From: Diprion similis
Taxonomy: Eukaryota; Arthropoda; Insecta; Hymenoptera; Diprionidae
Reading direction: 5' to 3'
Assembly (NCBI RefSeq): GCF_021155765.1
Contig: NC_060113.1
Coordinates: forward strand, 10,803,001-10,867,000
Length of the DNA: 64,000 nt
Below are positions 1 through 10,390 of the stretch, piece by piece; positions within the stretch are counted from its first letter, which is position 1; the number at the start of each line of letters is the position of its first letter. The notes under the pieces are model-generated. The model did no database searches and was not told where the DNA came from. It saw nothing but the letters and a program-made list of their open reading frames with translations. The translations under genes and the position numbers were made by a program.

Positions 1-540
1 ATAGGTAACGCCTAAGTCACGTACAGATGCGACAACCTCCAGCGGTATATTATTGATTTGATATTGCACCCAGTACTGAGAAGTAGAGCGAACAAAATGC
101 ATAACATGGCATTTCAGAACCTTAAGGAACAATTCGTTGAGTTTACACCATACCGCGATATTATTGAGATCCTGTTGAAGTAAAACAGTGTCCTCAATAG
201 ATGAAATTACGCGAAAAATATTTATATCATCCGCGAATAAGAGAACATTAGAATGACGTATGGCCCCAACAATATCGTTATTAAAAATGTTGAAAAGTAG
301 AGGGGACCCAGATGAGACCCTTGAGGCACGCCGGAAATCGCGCTAAAGGAGCGAGACATGGCCGGCTTCACTTTGACAGCTTGCGTACGGCCAACCAAGT
401 AGCTGCGGACCCAATCCAACAATTTACCGGTCGCCCCGAACGAATAGAGCTTAGAGACGAGAATTCTAATATTGTAATAAATGAGAATTTTGTTCAGCGC
501 GTTACCCTCAAGACCATTCTTTAAATGAAGGAATTTTTAT
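1..540 (-). pseudogene. Non-LTR retrotransposon reverse transcriptase fragment
   Basis: On the minus strand the stretch 422-222 encodes a reverse-transcriptase core with the motif SGVPQGSHLGPL, typical of Jockey/CR1/RTE-type non-LTR elements. After a frameshift near 225, another frame continues to position 1 with LLFADDINIF, which is the catalytic [YF]xDD box. Upstream (540-423) is the preceding fingers/palm portion, ending in LLDWVRSYL. The element runs off the left edge of the window. The frameshift makes this copy nonfunctional. The clade cannot be fixed from so short a piece. Confidence 0.8.
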
Positions 541-763
541 AGATTTGTTAAGTCTTCGCGAGAATCGATCATTGTTAGAAATGTGTTTTCAAATGATAGC
601 CACTTCTACATATTACCATTGAACTTCGGTAGTTCAGCAACCGGAATTTAATTCGACGCGTTGCGTCGATCGCGACATAAGTCGAGTTTCTCACGTTTGA
701 AGGTTGCAGCGTTGTCAACGGTAAGTCCGCCTCGATCTTTGTCACGATCGCGTAGAATCGATC
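541..763. other. No recognisable feature
   Basis: AT-rich sequence between the non-LTR fragment and the coiled-coil ORF. I see no coding frame, repeat or signal I can support. Confidence 0.5.
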
Positions 764-1051
764 TTACAACTCATCGAAATCGTTGACCTGGTCCTCTTCT
801 GCTTCAACCAATAACGCGAGTTCATCGTGTAACTCTTCGTATGCGCGAAATTGTTCCTTGAGACGGTCTAAACGTAATTTCATGTTTGCGGAATCTAACT
901 CAGCGTTCTCCGCGATTTTTTCAAGTTTCGTAATTTGCGTCTTTAACGTCGTGCGTTTTTGGTGAATGAACCGCACGCGATTAGCCATTTTCACTGAACT
1001 TGAACCCACTGAATGTTTCCTGAATATTTGATAATGAACACGTATCGACAC
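764..1051 (-). pseudogene. Possible BEL/Pao gag N-terminal fragment
   Basis: A 95-residue open frame, hydrophilic and helical, rich in K/E/L heptad-like spacing (KRTTLKTQITKLEKI, then MKLRLDRLKEQFRAYEELHDE). This resembles the N-terminal coiled coil of BEL/Pao Gag polyproteins (DUF1759-type region). It lies on the strand opposite to the BEL/Pao pol remnant at 1918-3812, so if it belongs to the same family it comes from another copy or an inversion. There is no zinc knuckle or downstream gag part. Family assignment is an inference from composition and pattern. Confidence 0.45.
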
Positions 1052-1917
1052 TTTGAACTGAGAAACGCGATGTGTACGCGTTGAAATATCGTACTCGACC
1101 GATTGTCAACGGAGTCTTTCCGCTCGTAGCGTGTAATTCCGGAAACGTGTATGAAATCGCACGTTCTTGAGATGGATTTGAAGGGATTGGAAGATTAAGT
1201 ACGGGCCCGAGTTAAGTACACAATCCCCCTCCTGTCATGTTCTTCGCACAAGGCGTACATTGACCTTTTGCGCGTAAAAGAATATGGACTAAGCTATTTA
1301 TTCGACTATGTTGAAGGCTGAATCATAGAGAGGATATCTAACGCCAGAAATGATGCGATATAAGGAATTGTACATAGTTGAATACTTATATTCTTGAACA
1401 TGATGATCCTGCAAGTCCGGAGGCGATGGTCGGCTGGTCGTGGAGCATCCCCCTTGTTAGTACGATGCACGTTTGTACGATTTCGTATCTCACTTTTGAC
1501 ACCATTTTTGTGATGCCCTTCACCGAGGATTTGTCAGCTATTGATGTCCTCGTTTGGTAAGGGGCGTAAAGTCAAAGGTCGGAGAATCTAGAACCACACG
1601 GCCGCTCACCTCGACTGAGAGTCGGAGAGTCTAGAACCGCATGGTTGTTCACCTCGACTATTGACCATCGTATACGTATATTTTGCTCGGTAGAGCTGTA
1701 TGTGAAAAGGTCCGGAGCTGTTTCGCCTGTCTGCCACCGACAATCCTCGCTTGGAGAAGGACCGTGATGAACTGAACCAAAATGTAGATTGCGCGCCCCC
1801 CTCTTTGCCTAAACGAGATTTGGAATTCTCGGTGATTCGAATCAATCAAGCGCAGCAGTTAGGAGATTGAAATAGTCCAAACGAAATTATTCTTATTCAC
1901 TAAACAGGCTGTTCGCC
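1052..1917. other. Unassigned spacer, probably decayed retroelement
   Basis: No coding frame with recognisable domains. At 1614-1665 a short phrase (gagagtctagaacc...cacctcgac) repeats the sequence just before it (1583-1614) as an imperfect ~46-bp tandem duplication. Otherwise I see nothing to annotate. Confidence 0.4.
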
Positions 1918-3812
1918 GCGAAAGCGCGTGTCGCACCCAAAAAAGCGACGATTCCGCGACTCGAACTCTTACCCGCTTCGATTGCGAGCTGTCAGAATGC
2001 CGAGATAGTGAGTGTTTTGCGTTATGAAAACGTTCCAACTTACTGTTGGTCAGACTCAACAACTGTTTTAGCATGGTTGCACGCAGATAAGCAATGGGGC
2101 ACATACGTTCGAAATCGTATACAGGAGATACGACGGTTATCGACGGCGTGTAAATGGCAGTATATACCCGGTCCGGAAAACCCAGCTGATCTCCCGTCGC
2201 GCGGATGTCAGGCGAAACAATTGCTCGAATCGCGTTGGTGGGAGGGGCCAGAGTGATTACGCGACTCTCAAAATTGGCTCAATTTAATAGGCACAACAAA
2301 CGAAGCCGAGATAAACAGTGAATGAAAAAATCGGCTCAAATAAAAATTTGATGTCGAGAAGTTGATTTTAACATTATAGGAAACTTCTCATCGTATGCCA
2401 AATTGATAAAATTCTTTACGATAATGTTTAGAATTAGGAATTTTATTGCAAACAAAAAAGCTCCTCAAGATAAATACATATCATATCGAGAAGTGTGTAG
2501 CGTTGAATCTAAATTCTTGAGTTGTGTGCAAAAATTATTGTTTTTACCCAAGAATGATCCGAAGCTGGGCTCACTACAGACCTTTGTACACACGGACGGC
2601 CTACTACGTTTGAAAACAAAAATTAGCGAACGTTATGACAAATTCCCTTTTTTGTATCCGATACTTTTAGATAATAAACATGAAGTTGTAGAGTTGATTA
2701 TACAAGAGGAACACGAACCTTTTTTCCCCAGCAGGTGTACAGTCTGTAATGTGTCGAATAAGAGAAAAATATTGGATTCTGTCAATGCAAAAGACAGTAA
2801 GAAAAGTAATTTTAGCATGCGTTGTTTGTAAACGTTTTTCCGTAGAACCAATGCAGGCAGATCCACCTCCTTTACCACTCAATCGCGTAAAAGACTGTGC
2901 TGCATTTGAAGTAGTAGCTGTCGATTTCGAAGGACCTCTGTTTCTGCGTGGTAAACAGAAGTGTTGGATCTGTCTTTTTACTTGCGCAGTATATCGAGCA
3001 GTACACTTAGAGTTAGTTACGTCTTTATCAACTATGGCTTTTTAATGGCGTTGCACCGCTTTATTGATCGTCGAGGGCGCCCATCTGATATTTATTGCGA
3101 CAACGGGACGAACTTTGTAAAAGTTATTTTACGAAAAGAACTCGGAAAAAGTTGTCTTACGTATGAAGAAATGTGTACAGTTCTTTGCGATTGCGAGAGT
3201 ACTATAAATTCGAGACCTTTGACTTATGTTTCTGATGCTGCGGACGATTCAATACCTTTAACTCCTGCAATGTTTCTTCGGGAAAACAATGGTTTTGAAA
3301 ATTCGGATTTAGACATCATCAATAGAATAGATTCAACTGCTAGCTATCAGAGGAAGCAGCAAATAATGGAGCATTTACGCCAACGTTTTCGCAAAGAATA
3401 TTTGTGTCAACTCATCCTAAGAAGTAATAATAACAAGGAATTTCGTCCGATCCAAAGCGGCGATATTGTTCTAATCGGCGACGATAACAAAAAACGGATT
3501 GATTGGCCTTTAGAGAAAATTGAAAAGTTGATTTAAGAATGCGATGGAGTCGCGCGAGTAGCTGTGTTGAAAACTGAAGATGGATTGATAAAACGTCCGT
3601 TACAGCGTATTTATCCCTTAGAAATTAGTTGCGACGACACAAAAGAGATAGATCCATTGCGAAAAAGGGAGCATTCTAAAAGCGAAAAAATCGTCGTAGA
3701 AAAGGATGAACCCGCGCCAGTCGGCAATATTATAAAAACAAGAAGCGGGCGTATTATTAAGAAACCAGATTATTATAAGTCGGTTGTATTGTTGGTTTCG
3801 TTTCTATTGTAG
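1918..3812 (+). pseudogene. BEL/Pao retrotransposon pol remnant (RNase H, integrase, DUF5641)
   Basis: Reading 1918-2256 gives KARVAPKKATIPRLELL followed by YCWSDSTTVLAWL, the signature end of the BEL/Pao RT and its RNase H-like region. From 2403 the integrase follows: a zinc-binding part ending CVVCKRF (about 2800-2840), the core with VVAVDFEGPLF (first Asp) and YCDNGTNF (second Asp), and the C-terminal part with SGDIVLIGDDNKKRIDWPL, then a basic tail to 3812. Frames change near 2760-2830 and near 3040, and stop codons break it at 3534-3536. After the second Asp the protein jumps straight to LTYEEM, so the segment holding the catalytic Glu has been deleted. This copy cannot encode an active integrase. 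Confidence 0.87.
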
Positions 3813-3910
3813 CGAATATATTTGTGCACAAGTTTAGCGTTTAATTCATAAGGCTTATTCTATGTATTTCATAATCATAATAATGATTTTGATGTTGTTG
3901 AGCCCGAGCC

Positions 3911-4150
3911 TCAAGGCAGGAGGATGTGCGAAATGGTCAAAGGTGGGCCTGTACGTTCTTTCCACGAATAAGTGACGACGATTGTGCAACCGTCGTACGC
4001 GAGTGAACGCGCCGAGCGCGTGAGTCTGGAGAGAGGCACGAGCGAGTGTAAGCACGCCGCACTGACGCGTGTTACGTTAGAGCCAATTAAACTCGTCTTG
4101 TGTTTTAAAAATTGTTACAGAGTGTCTTTTATTTACCCTACTACTCCCCG
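3911..4150 (+). repeat. Candidate 3' polypurine tract and LTR start of the BEL/Pao copy
   Basis: About 100 bases after the end of pol, a purine-rich run (aaggcaggagga) is followed by tgtgcg at 3924, as expected for a polypurine tract followed by an LTR that begins TG. The following sequence is CG-rich, then AT-rich, without open frames of interest. There is no second LTR in the window to confirm the boundary, so the extent is a guess. Confidence 0.3.
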
Positions 4151-5167
4151 TTCCTTATATAAACATTACATTCGGCTAACACAACACGAATTGCACCACG
4201 TATCATACTCTTCTCGTTCTAATTTCATTCTAAAATATTTTGCAATCAGTCTATATCCTGCATACTGTGGATGAGATCACGTCATCCGCTTGATTTTCGC
4301 ACAACACAAATAAACAATACGTTGACGCTCTGATCCCAATTACAAGGTCAATTCAATGAAACAAAGAGAGCAAATAATCCAATTTAATTGCAGATCATTT
4401 TATGGATATTCTTTATGTGCTACTTTCTGCCTTATATCTTACTGCTTCTCTGTAACGAGCATTCGTCATTATTCGAACGTTTCGAGGGATTGAAAACAAC
4501 AATAGTTGTTAAGGAATTTCAAATGTCTTTCAAAATCTGCGCATTGTATACGCGGGTACAATCAAGAAATATGAAAATAATTCAAGTTGAACGAAATTTT
4601 AATGAAATCTTGTATTGAAAGAGTGTAAATATAAAGATAGTGAATGACAATTGAATTCAAATTTTTATTAAATACCATTGTGTCCGATAAATTTATTCGA
4701 AAATGTAGTTTCATTTGCCCTCCAACTGCGTTTGGAACAATTCGTAATAAGACAAGTCAGTTTTAATCGATAAGAAAAATTTGCTGATACTGAAATTTTC
4801 GTCCCAGACGTGTACAAGTATATAGAATATCATGCGGAAAGAAAAATTTTTCAAGTATTGTCCGAATAATTTGTAAATCAATGACAGTAACAATAGCTTG
4901 GTGAGAAAACATGCGATAAATCACCTTGTTTTCTTTTAGTGATACTGTTTGACAACGTATTCGTCGTCTTGACGGAAGAATTGGTAATTTTCAGGAAATT
5001 GACGTTGATGTTATAGCGATTGTTTCTCTAAATATTACGGACAATCGGTAGCACTCACGATGCTGTACCAACAAAACACGATTTTTAGAGATCGGATGGA
5101 CCTTCAAAATGTGCGCAATTTTTTTTTCTTCTTGAATTAATAGTTTGAAACTATATACATACATATA
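4151..5167. other. AT-rich sequence without identifiable feature
   Basis: Short open frames only, none with recognisable domains or composition bias suggesting coding. It ends in a short (TA) run at 5164-5169, where a TA-specific transposon has inserted. Confidence 0.5.
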
Positions 5168-5169
5168 TA

Positions 5170-7186
5170 CCGGGACCATCTCTAGAAACTAAACAGGAAC
5201 TGCGCATGCGCGAATTTAAATCCGCCGTCCGTGCAGTCTGGCCACCCCGAGACCCTGCTGTCAAACTCTGTTTCTGTCGGCGATGTAGTTCACATGCATT
5301 TTTGAGGTTAGAATCTCAAGTCATTGAGATAGTCACTCGAAAAGCTTTTGTTATTGAAAATTGATTGTTCAAAGAACGGTCGGAATTTAATGCTGATGCT
5401 CTTTGAAAATTCGTCCTATTCGATTGAAACAAGAAATCTGTTCAAATGTTGGGTGCTTGGAAGAAACGAAGCAGGTAGGTGGGGACAATTTATTCGATCA
5501 TTTTCATTACTTCATACATTAAGAATAACAATGAAATTTTTTTCTTTCAACAGAAAATACAGCCAAAATAATGGCATCTCTGCTGTTAGCTGATGTCTTC
5601 TCTTCCCATTCAATTCATGACACATGCAGAGATCATCGGCCACTTTTGTTGGTTGGAAAAGGAAGTTGTAGATCTTACGGTTTCTCTCAATTTCAAATCT
5701 AATCTAAAGAAATCTAATCCGAAGAGTGAAACTCAGAAACATGCTGTGACACAAGTTAAAAATCAACATTTTCAAAATGTGCCTCAGTGTCACAATTAAC
5801 TTTGAGGATAATCATGTTTTAGAGTAATGTTCAGAACATTCATATGAAAATATTGACTTATCGGATTCAACATTGTACCCCTTGTTCCTTTGAAACAAAT
5901 GAATATCTAATTTTCACTGAAGTTCATGAAAATATTTACTCAAACCTAAATCCAATACAATATCTTGTTCATAGTGCTCCGAACATCATCCAGTAACATG
6001 AATATCCGGAAGGAATCCCTCTGTCGCAGAAACCGTTATAAGGTTCTTTGTTTTTAACTTGTGCCACTAGATAACTCTTGCATTGCAGATTCCATTGTGT
6101 TCCAGTGTCGTGCTCTTCAATTTTGCCACGACTGATGTTCAGAAGGTGGCGATGACCAGAAGAAATTCCTTCGGATACCTGTTGTCTAATGGAACAACGG
6201 AACAACCAGGTTCGATGGTTGAAACGGTGGCACCAATCGAGAAACTAGGGTCCTAGCCACCAAAACGTTTTGACCATCAGGTAAGGTATGATTGTCATCC
6301 TATTATCCAAACTTGAAACTTCAAGTCTGTCAGAACAAACGAATTTTATCATTGAATACATGTCAAAATATTGTAATATACAAACATCATAGTATCAGAA
6401 ATTTACTTACACGCTTCAACGCCTGACAACTTTAGTCTCGCTTCGATGATGTTTGTTTCCCATCTGAAAATATTAAAAGATATTATCATCAGACAAGAGC
6501 TTCTAATTGTTTTGAATACCACTAATTTTCAATAAATTGCGACAGAAAAACGAATTGCTACTTTTTGTACTCCTAAGCTTTGTGTTTCAAGATACACTAT
6601 TTCTTTCATTCCTTGTTACTGATTTTATTTCAATATTTCATGTTCATTGGCACTGGTTACTGGCTTCCGGAGCACTGCACTGTAACAAATCTACTCTGGA
6701 GCAACCTTCTACTGGGTTTCAACAATCCATTTATTTTTAATTTTATTTAAATAAAGAATCTGTTTGAAGTACACAATATTTTTACTTACCTGCCTCAGTT
6801 TGTCTAGACTCCCACTCGTTGATGACGTTCCACATTTAATTTCAGTTTTCTTCTTTCAATAAATAACTGATCCAATTTCTGTAGCTTTTGATATTTGTTT
6901 CTCCATTGACGCCTTTATTGTGTCGATTGAATATCTTCTAATATCAACTACGGTATTGCTGAATGACACTTTTCTTAGAAAATTCACAATAAGTAGGAAT
7001 AAATATCAACATAACCTCAATACGCTACTTTACGCGCGAGATATTCAGAGCCTTGTCACATTTCATGTACGTTGGTCGCCTTGGTTAGCTGACGAAAATT
7101 ATTCCGCGGGGCAATTTCGCTGACCAATGAAATTGATTCATTTGGCGCATGCGCAGTTCCTGTTTAGTTTCTAGAGATGGTCCCGG
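5170..7186 (+). mobile_element. TA-target DNA transposon, copy 1 (internally deleted)
   Basis: The ends are inverted repeats of about 42 bp: the left starts CCGGGACCATCTCTAGAAAC and continues into ...AACAGGAACTGCGCATGCGC, and the same sequence is inverted at 7145-7186. It is flanked by TA on both sides (5168-5169 and 7187-7188), the duplication expected of TA-target transposons such as Tc1/mariner relatives. Two small overlapping frames at 5348-5593 and 5593-5799 and a frame at 6920-7123 are conserved in the other two copies. GT-AG-like junctions occur in them (for example donor near 5472, acceptor near 5552), suggesting a decayed spliced gene. Compared with copies 2 and 3, about 680 bp are missing near 6100. 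No transposase domain is recognisable, so the superfamily is open. Confidence 0.85.
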
Positions 7187-7191
7187 TATAT

Positions 7192-9207
7192 TGTGACGTG
7201 GCGGGTCTACCAGCCCGTCACCGACCCGCACCTCCACTCCCAGGCGGCCGCGTGAATCACTCCTAGAGAGCAGGGGAGAGTCCTGCCGTGCCGCACCAAT
7301 GACCAGCCAAAGTTAGCTTTAAGATTTATGTATTATTGCTAATGCTTTTTGTTTCTCCCCCGCCAAATTCTCTGAGGTGATCGCCACTGCCGCCGCCACT
7401 GCCGACGCCGTCCTACAACCACCCTGCGCTGCCGTCGCGGGAAATCGGAGGTACCACTGGACGACCGGCGCGGAGTTCGAAGCCCCGGACCCAGTAGTCG
7501 CGCTGTTGCTTGCATGAACATCGACGCCGCCAGAGACATCCTGCTGCTGCCGCCCAGGGGTCGATTTGCGTCCACCTGAGTCTCTGCTAAGCCCGGCCTT
7601 GCCACCCGGCACCCAAAACAACCGGACTCAGCCTCCCCCTGGGTACTCCGATGCCGGAAAAAACGCTACCGCCATCGCATATACCGCCCTCGCAACCTGC
7701 AGCACAGCGCGGAGAACAGACCGGCTGCCTTGGCTCCCGCCGGCCTCTCACCAAAATTCGCCTATCACTCCCCCCTCCCCCGTAGCGCCACCGCGGGATC
7801 GCGATCGACGAGAGCGGGCGGCCACCTTACTCTCTCTTGCGCTTCGCGTGTAGCACGTCATAGATACTCTCCCTTGCGCTGTGCTGTTGAACGCCACGTT
7901 TGTGTAGAATTCGTTTGCTGTATCTTGTGCCTTGCTATTGTATTTGTTTCGTTATTGTTCGCACCGGACTTTTCCAAGGAAAAATCGTGCCGTACGAGAA
8001 ACCGGAGCTAGTTGCCGTAAAAAGGTAGGCCGACGTTACCCCGAATCTCGCTGGCTGTAGCTCCTCGACGGCCTCAGGCCATTTTCTCTTTCTAACAGGT
8101 TGCCGGCCGGCTTCGGTCGGCCATTTTTTGTAAAAGCCCGCGAGCCTCGTGGTGACTAAGCTTTTCTATTAATTATATTTTCGATGTTGATTGCTATTTT
8201 GTTTTATTACTATTACTGTAAGATACTCTGGTTGTTCATTCGGTGATTTTCTGCCGTTTTATTGTAACGTATAACTTGTAATAGATCGAGTACCACCCTG
8301 CCGCTTCCCGACCGCGTACGAAGTACGTGAGTGCAAGAGAGAGAGAGAATCTGTGAGTGAGTGTGTGCGCCCGTGTCGTTGTTGCCGAGCGTAACTACCA
8401 CCGTCAAGCAGCGACAGGCGACCGTGTCGATACCTTAGCGACAAACGAAAGAGGATTATCTTCTAATTGTGGAAACGTTAAACTGCTAGCGAATCTGTTT
8501 TTGAATTGTGTGGCATTGTTCTGAGTTCTGAAATTGTTAACGAATTTGCTGAGCAACGAATCTGTAATTGCACAAGTTATTGAACTGTTAACGATTTTAC
8601 TTCGCTTATTATTCGCCTAGCGTGGTCGCTTGCCGCTCCCCGCTTCTAGCTTATACCGCTTGATTTTGCCGTGTTATATTGAATTGTTTGATTTTGTTGC
8701 GATGTTATATTGAATTTTTATTTTTATTTTAATTGTATCGAAGCGTACCGCCACCGATAAGACCGCTTGCCGTGTAAATATTTTATTTTCTGTGCCTTCT
8801 GCCTTGCCGTAACTGCTTTCTTTGTTGATAAATGCTGATAATTATATCTACAATCATTTGATTGTCATCTATACTATTTCACCTTCGCGCCCACGTTCCC
8901 CTCACCGCTAGCTAGTCGGTTGTTTTTGCGTGCTTGCCCTTGTTATAGTTTTACTTTTCGGATTCAGCTGTGTGAGTTTGGTTCGCCGTTCGAGTCGGAG
9001 AACAATTGCTATAGTCAAGGTAAATTTGAAACTGATAAGAGTATACTCTCTTACGACTCCCTCAAGCCTGGCGCCCAACATCAGTTTCTGCAGTGCCGTT
9101 AATTTTTATTCCATCTATTCTACTGCCGCGTTGGAGAACGCTATTTTTGTAAACAAGCCTCTGTGCCGACCCCGCTTCCCCCCAGGCGAAGCAAAAAGCC
9201 CGTTACA
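7192..9207 (+). repeat. Probable 2.0-kb solo LTR of a Gypsy-type element
   Basis: The segment begins TGTGACGTGGCGGG and ends CCCGTTACA, the TG...CA ends of an LTR, and is flanked by ATAT on both sides (7188-7191 and 9208-9211), consistent with a 4-bp target duplication. The interior is GC-rich at the start, with long stretches of C/G-rich low-complexity sequence, and AT-rich later; open frames there (for example 7566-7853) have compositions typical of noncoding GC-rich DNA. No gag or pol is present, so it would be a solo LTR left by recombination. It sits exactly between transposon copy 1 and Gypsy B, which makes the boundaries credible but not certain. Confidence 0.5.
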
Positions 9208-9210
9208 ATA

Positions 9211-9486
9211 TGTTAAAGACACAGCGTTAGATTTAAGTTAAGCGCGTGTTACTCTAAGATGGCGACCGCTAGAGCGCGTCAGTCGATCGAGAGGTTGATA
9301 ATCGATCGATAGAGAGTAGAAAGTACAGAAGAAAGTGTGCGAGAGTCGATAGGTAGTGAAAGAAAGCGAAAGAGCAAGTAGCTTAATTCAAAATTAATTA
9401 TAATATTTGTAATCTATAAATTAAATAAAGAGGCCATTTTGTTTTCCACAAATAAAGAGAAAAAAAGTCAACCTGAACGAAGAATT
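9211..9486 (+). repeat. 5' LTR of Gypsy B
   Basis: Begins TGTTAAAGACACAGCG and matches 13918-14196 over its whole length with scattered substitutions. An AATAAA-like signal (aaataaagag) lies near 9424 and again near 9451. The primer binding site after it is not obvious. Confidence 0.85.
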
Positions 9487-9586
9487 TAGCATTAACAAAA
9501 TCAAAAGTGGGATGGACTCATTTTCCATGTTGGGATGAACCCGTTTTCAATAACTAAAGCAGTGCGTGAGCGGTCTCGTGTGACAT

Positions 9587-10390
9587 AAGTGGCCAGAAGA
9601 CTACTTACTTGCGGCAGCACGCATGCATTTGAGAGCAGGAGCAAAGGATTGGAGTCAAGCACGTGTAAGCGAACTTCGTACGTGGGAAGACTTTCGTGAA
9701 GCATTTAAAGAGACATTCATGACGCGTGATGATGTATCAACGCGATGGACTCGAATGACAGCGCGACGTCAAGACAGAGGCGAGCCGATCGCAAGATATT
9801 TTCACGCAAAGGTAAAGTTGTGTAGCTCATTAGGATTAACATTTCGTGAAGAAAAGTTTGAAGTGTTGTCAGGATTGTGGTCCCGTGAGTTGTGTAAAGT
9901 TGTGATGCCAGCGCCACAGTATACGTTAGATGGGCTGTTGTATGATTTGTTGTACTATGATAAGTGTTTAAAAAGTCAAAAAGTCGAGCCGAGTCATAAC
10001 TATAGCAATAATAGCAACCGCGAGACAACATTGGGAAAGGGACGCCCGTCGACCAGTACTACTCACAACAACGAAGGCAACAAAAGCCGTGACGGTAAAG
10101 TTAAGAGTGATTCGCGAGGCAAGAGTGTAACGAGCGAACAGCAAAATGGTGAGAGAACGTGCTTCAATTGCAAGAAACCAGGGCATTTGATTCGAGACTG
10201 TCCAGAAGAGCTTCGAATACCTCCTTGCTATAAATGTCACCAGAAGGGTCACATCAGCCGTAATTGTACAAGCGAAGGAAGTGTAGATAAGCGCAGTGAG
10301 ATCAATCGGGAATCAACAACACGATTGTACCGCTGCGAAGTATTTAAAAACAGCGAAGGTAAATGGACGAGAAATGTTGGCGTTTATTGA
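9587..10390 (+). pseudogene. Gypsy B Gag, N-terminally truncated
   Basis: The readable frame contains the retrotransposon Gag core (ARVSELRTWEDFREAFKETF, then FREEKFEVLSGLWSREL) followed by two CCHC zinc knuckles, CFNCKKPGHLIRDC and CYKCHQKGHISRNC, at about residues 180-215. Gag packages element RNA and forms the particle. The matrix part expected upstream of 9600 is missing and the region after the LTR has stops, so the copy has lost the start of gag. The end overlaps the protease frame by about 95 nt, consistent with a programmed frameshift between gag and pol. Confidence 0.85.

Noticed and set aside
5969-6205. 78-residue minus-strand frame in transposon copy 1 with an apparently folded Cys pattern
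   Set aside because: It spans the site where about 680 bp are deleted relative to copies 2 and 3, so it is not conserved in them and is probably chance.
7319-8011. Several overlapping open frames of 80-100 residues on both strands in GC-rich sequence
   Set aside because: Arg/Ala/Pro/Ser-rich in all frames and no conserved motif. They lie inside the putative solo LTR and look like compositional artefacts.
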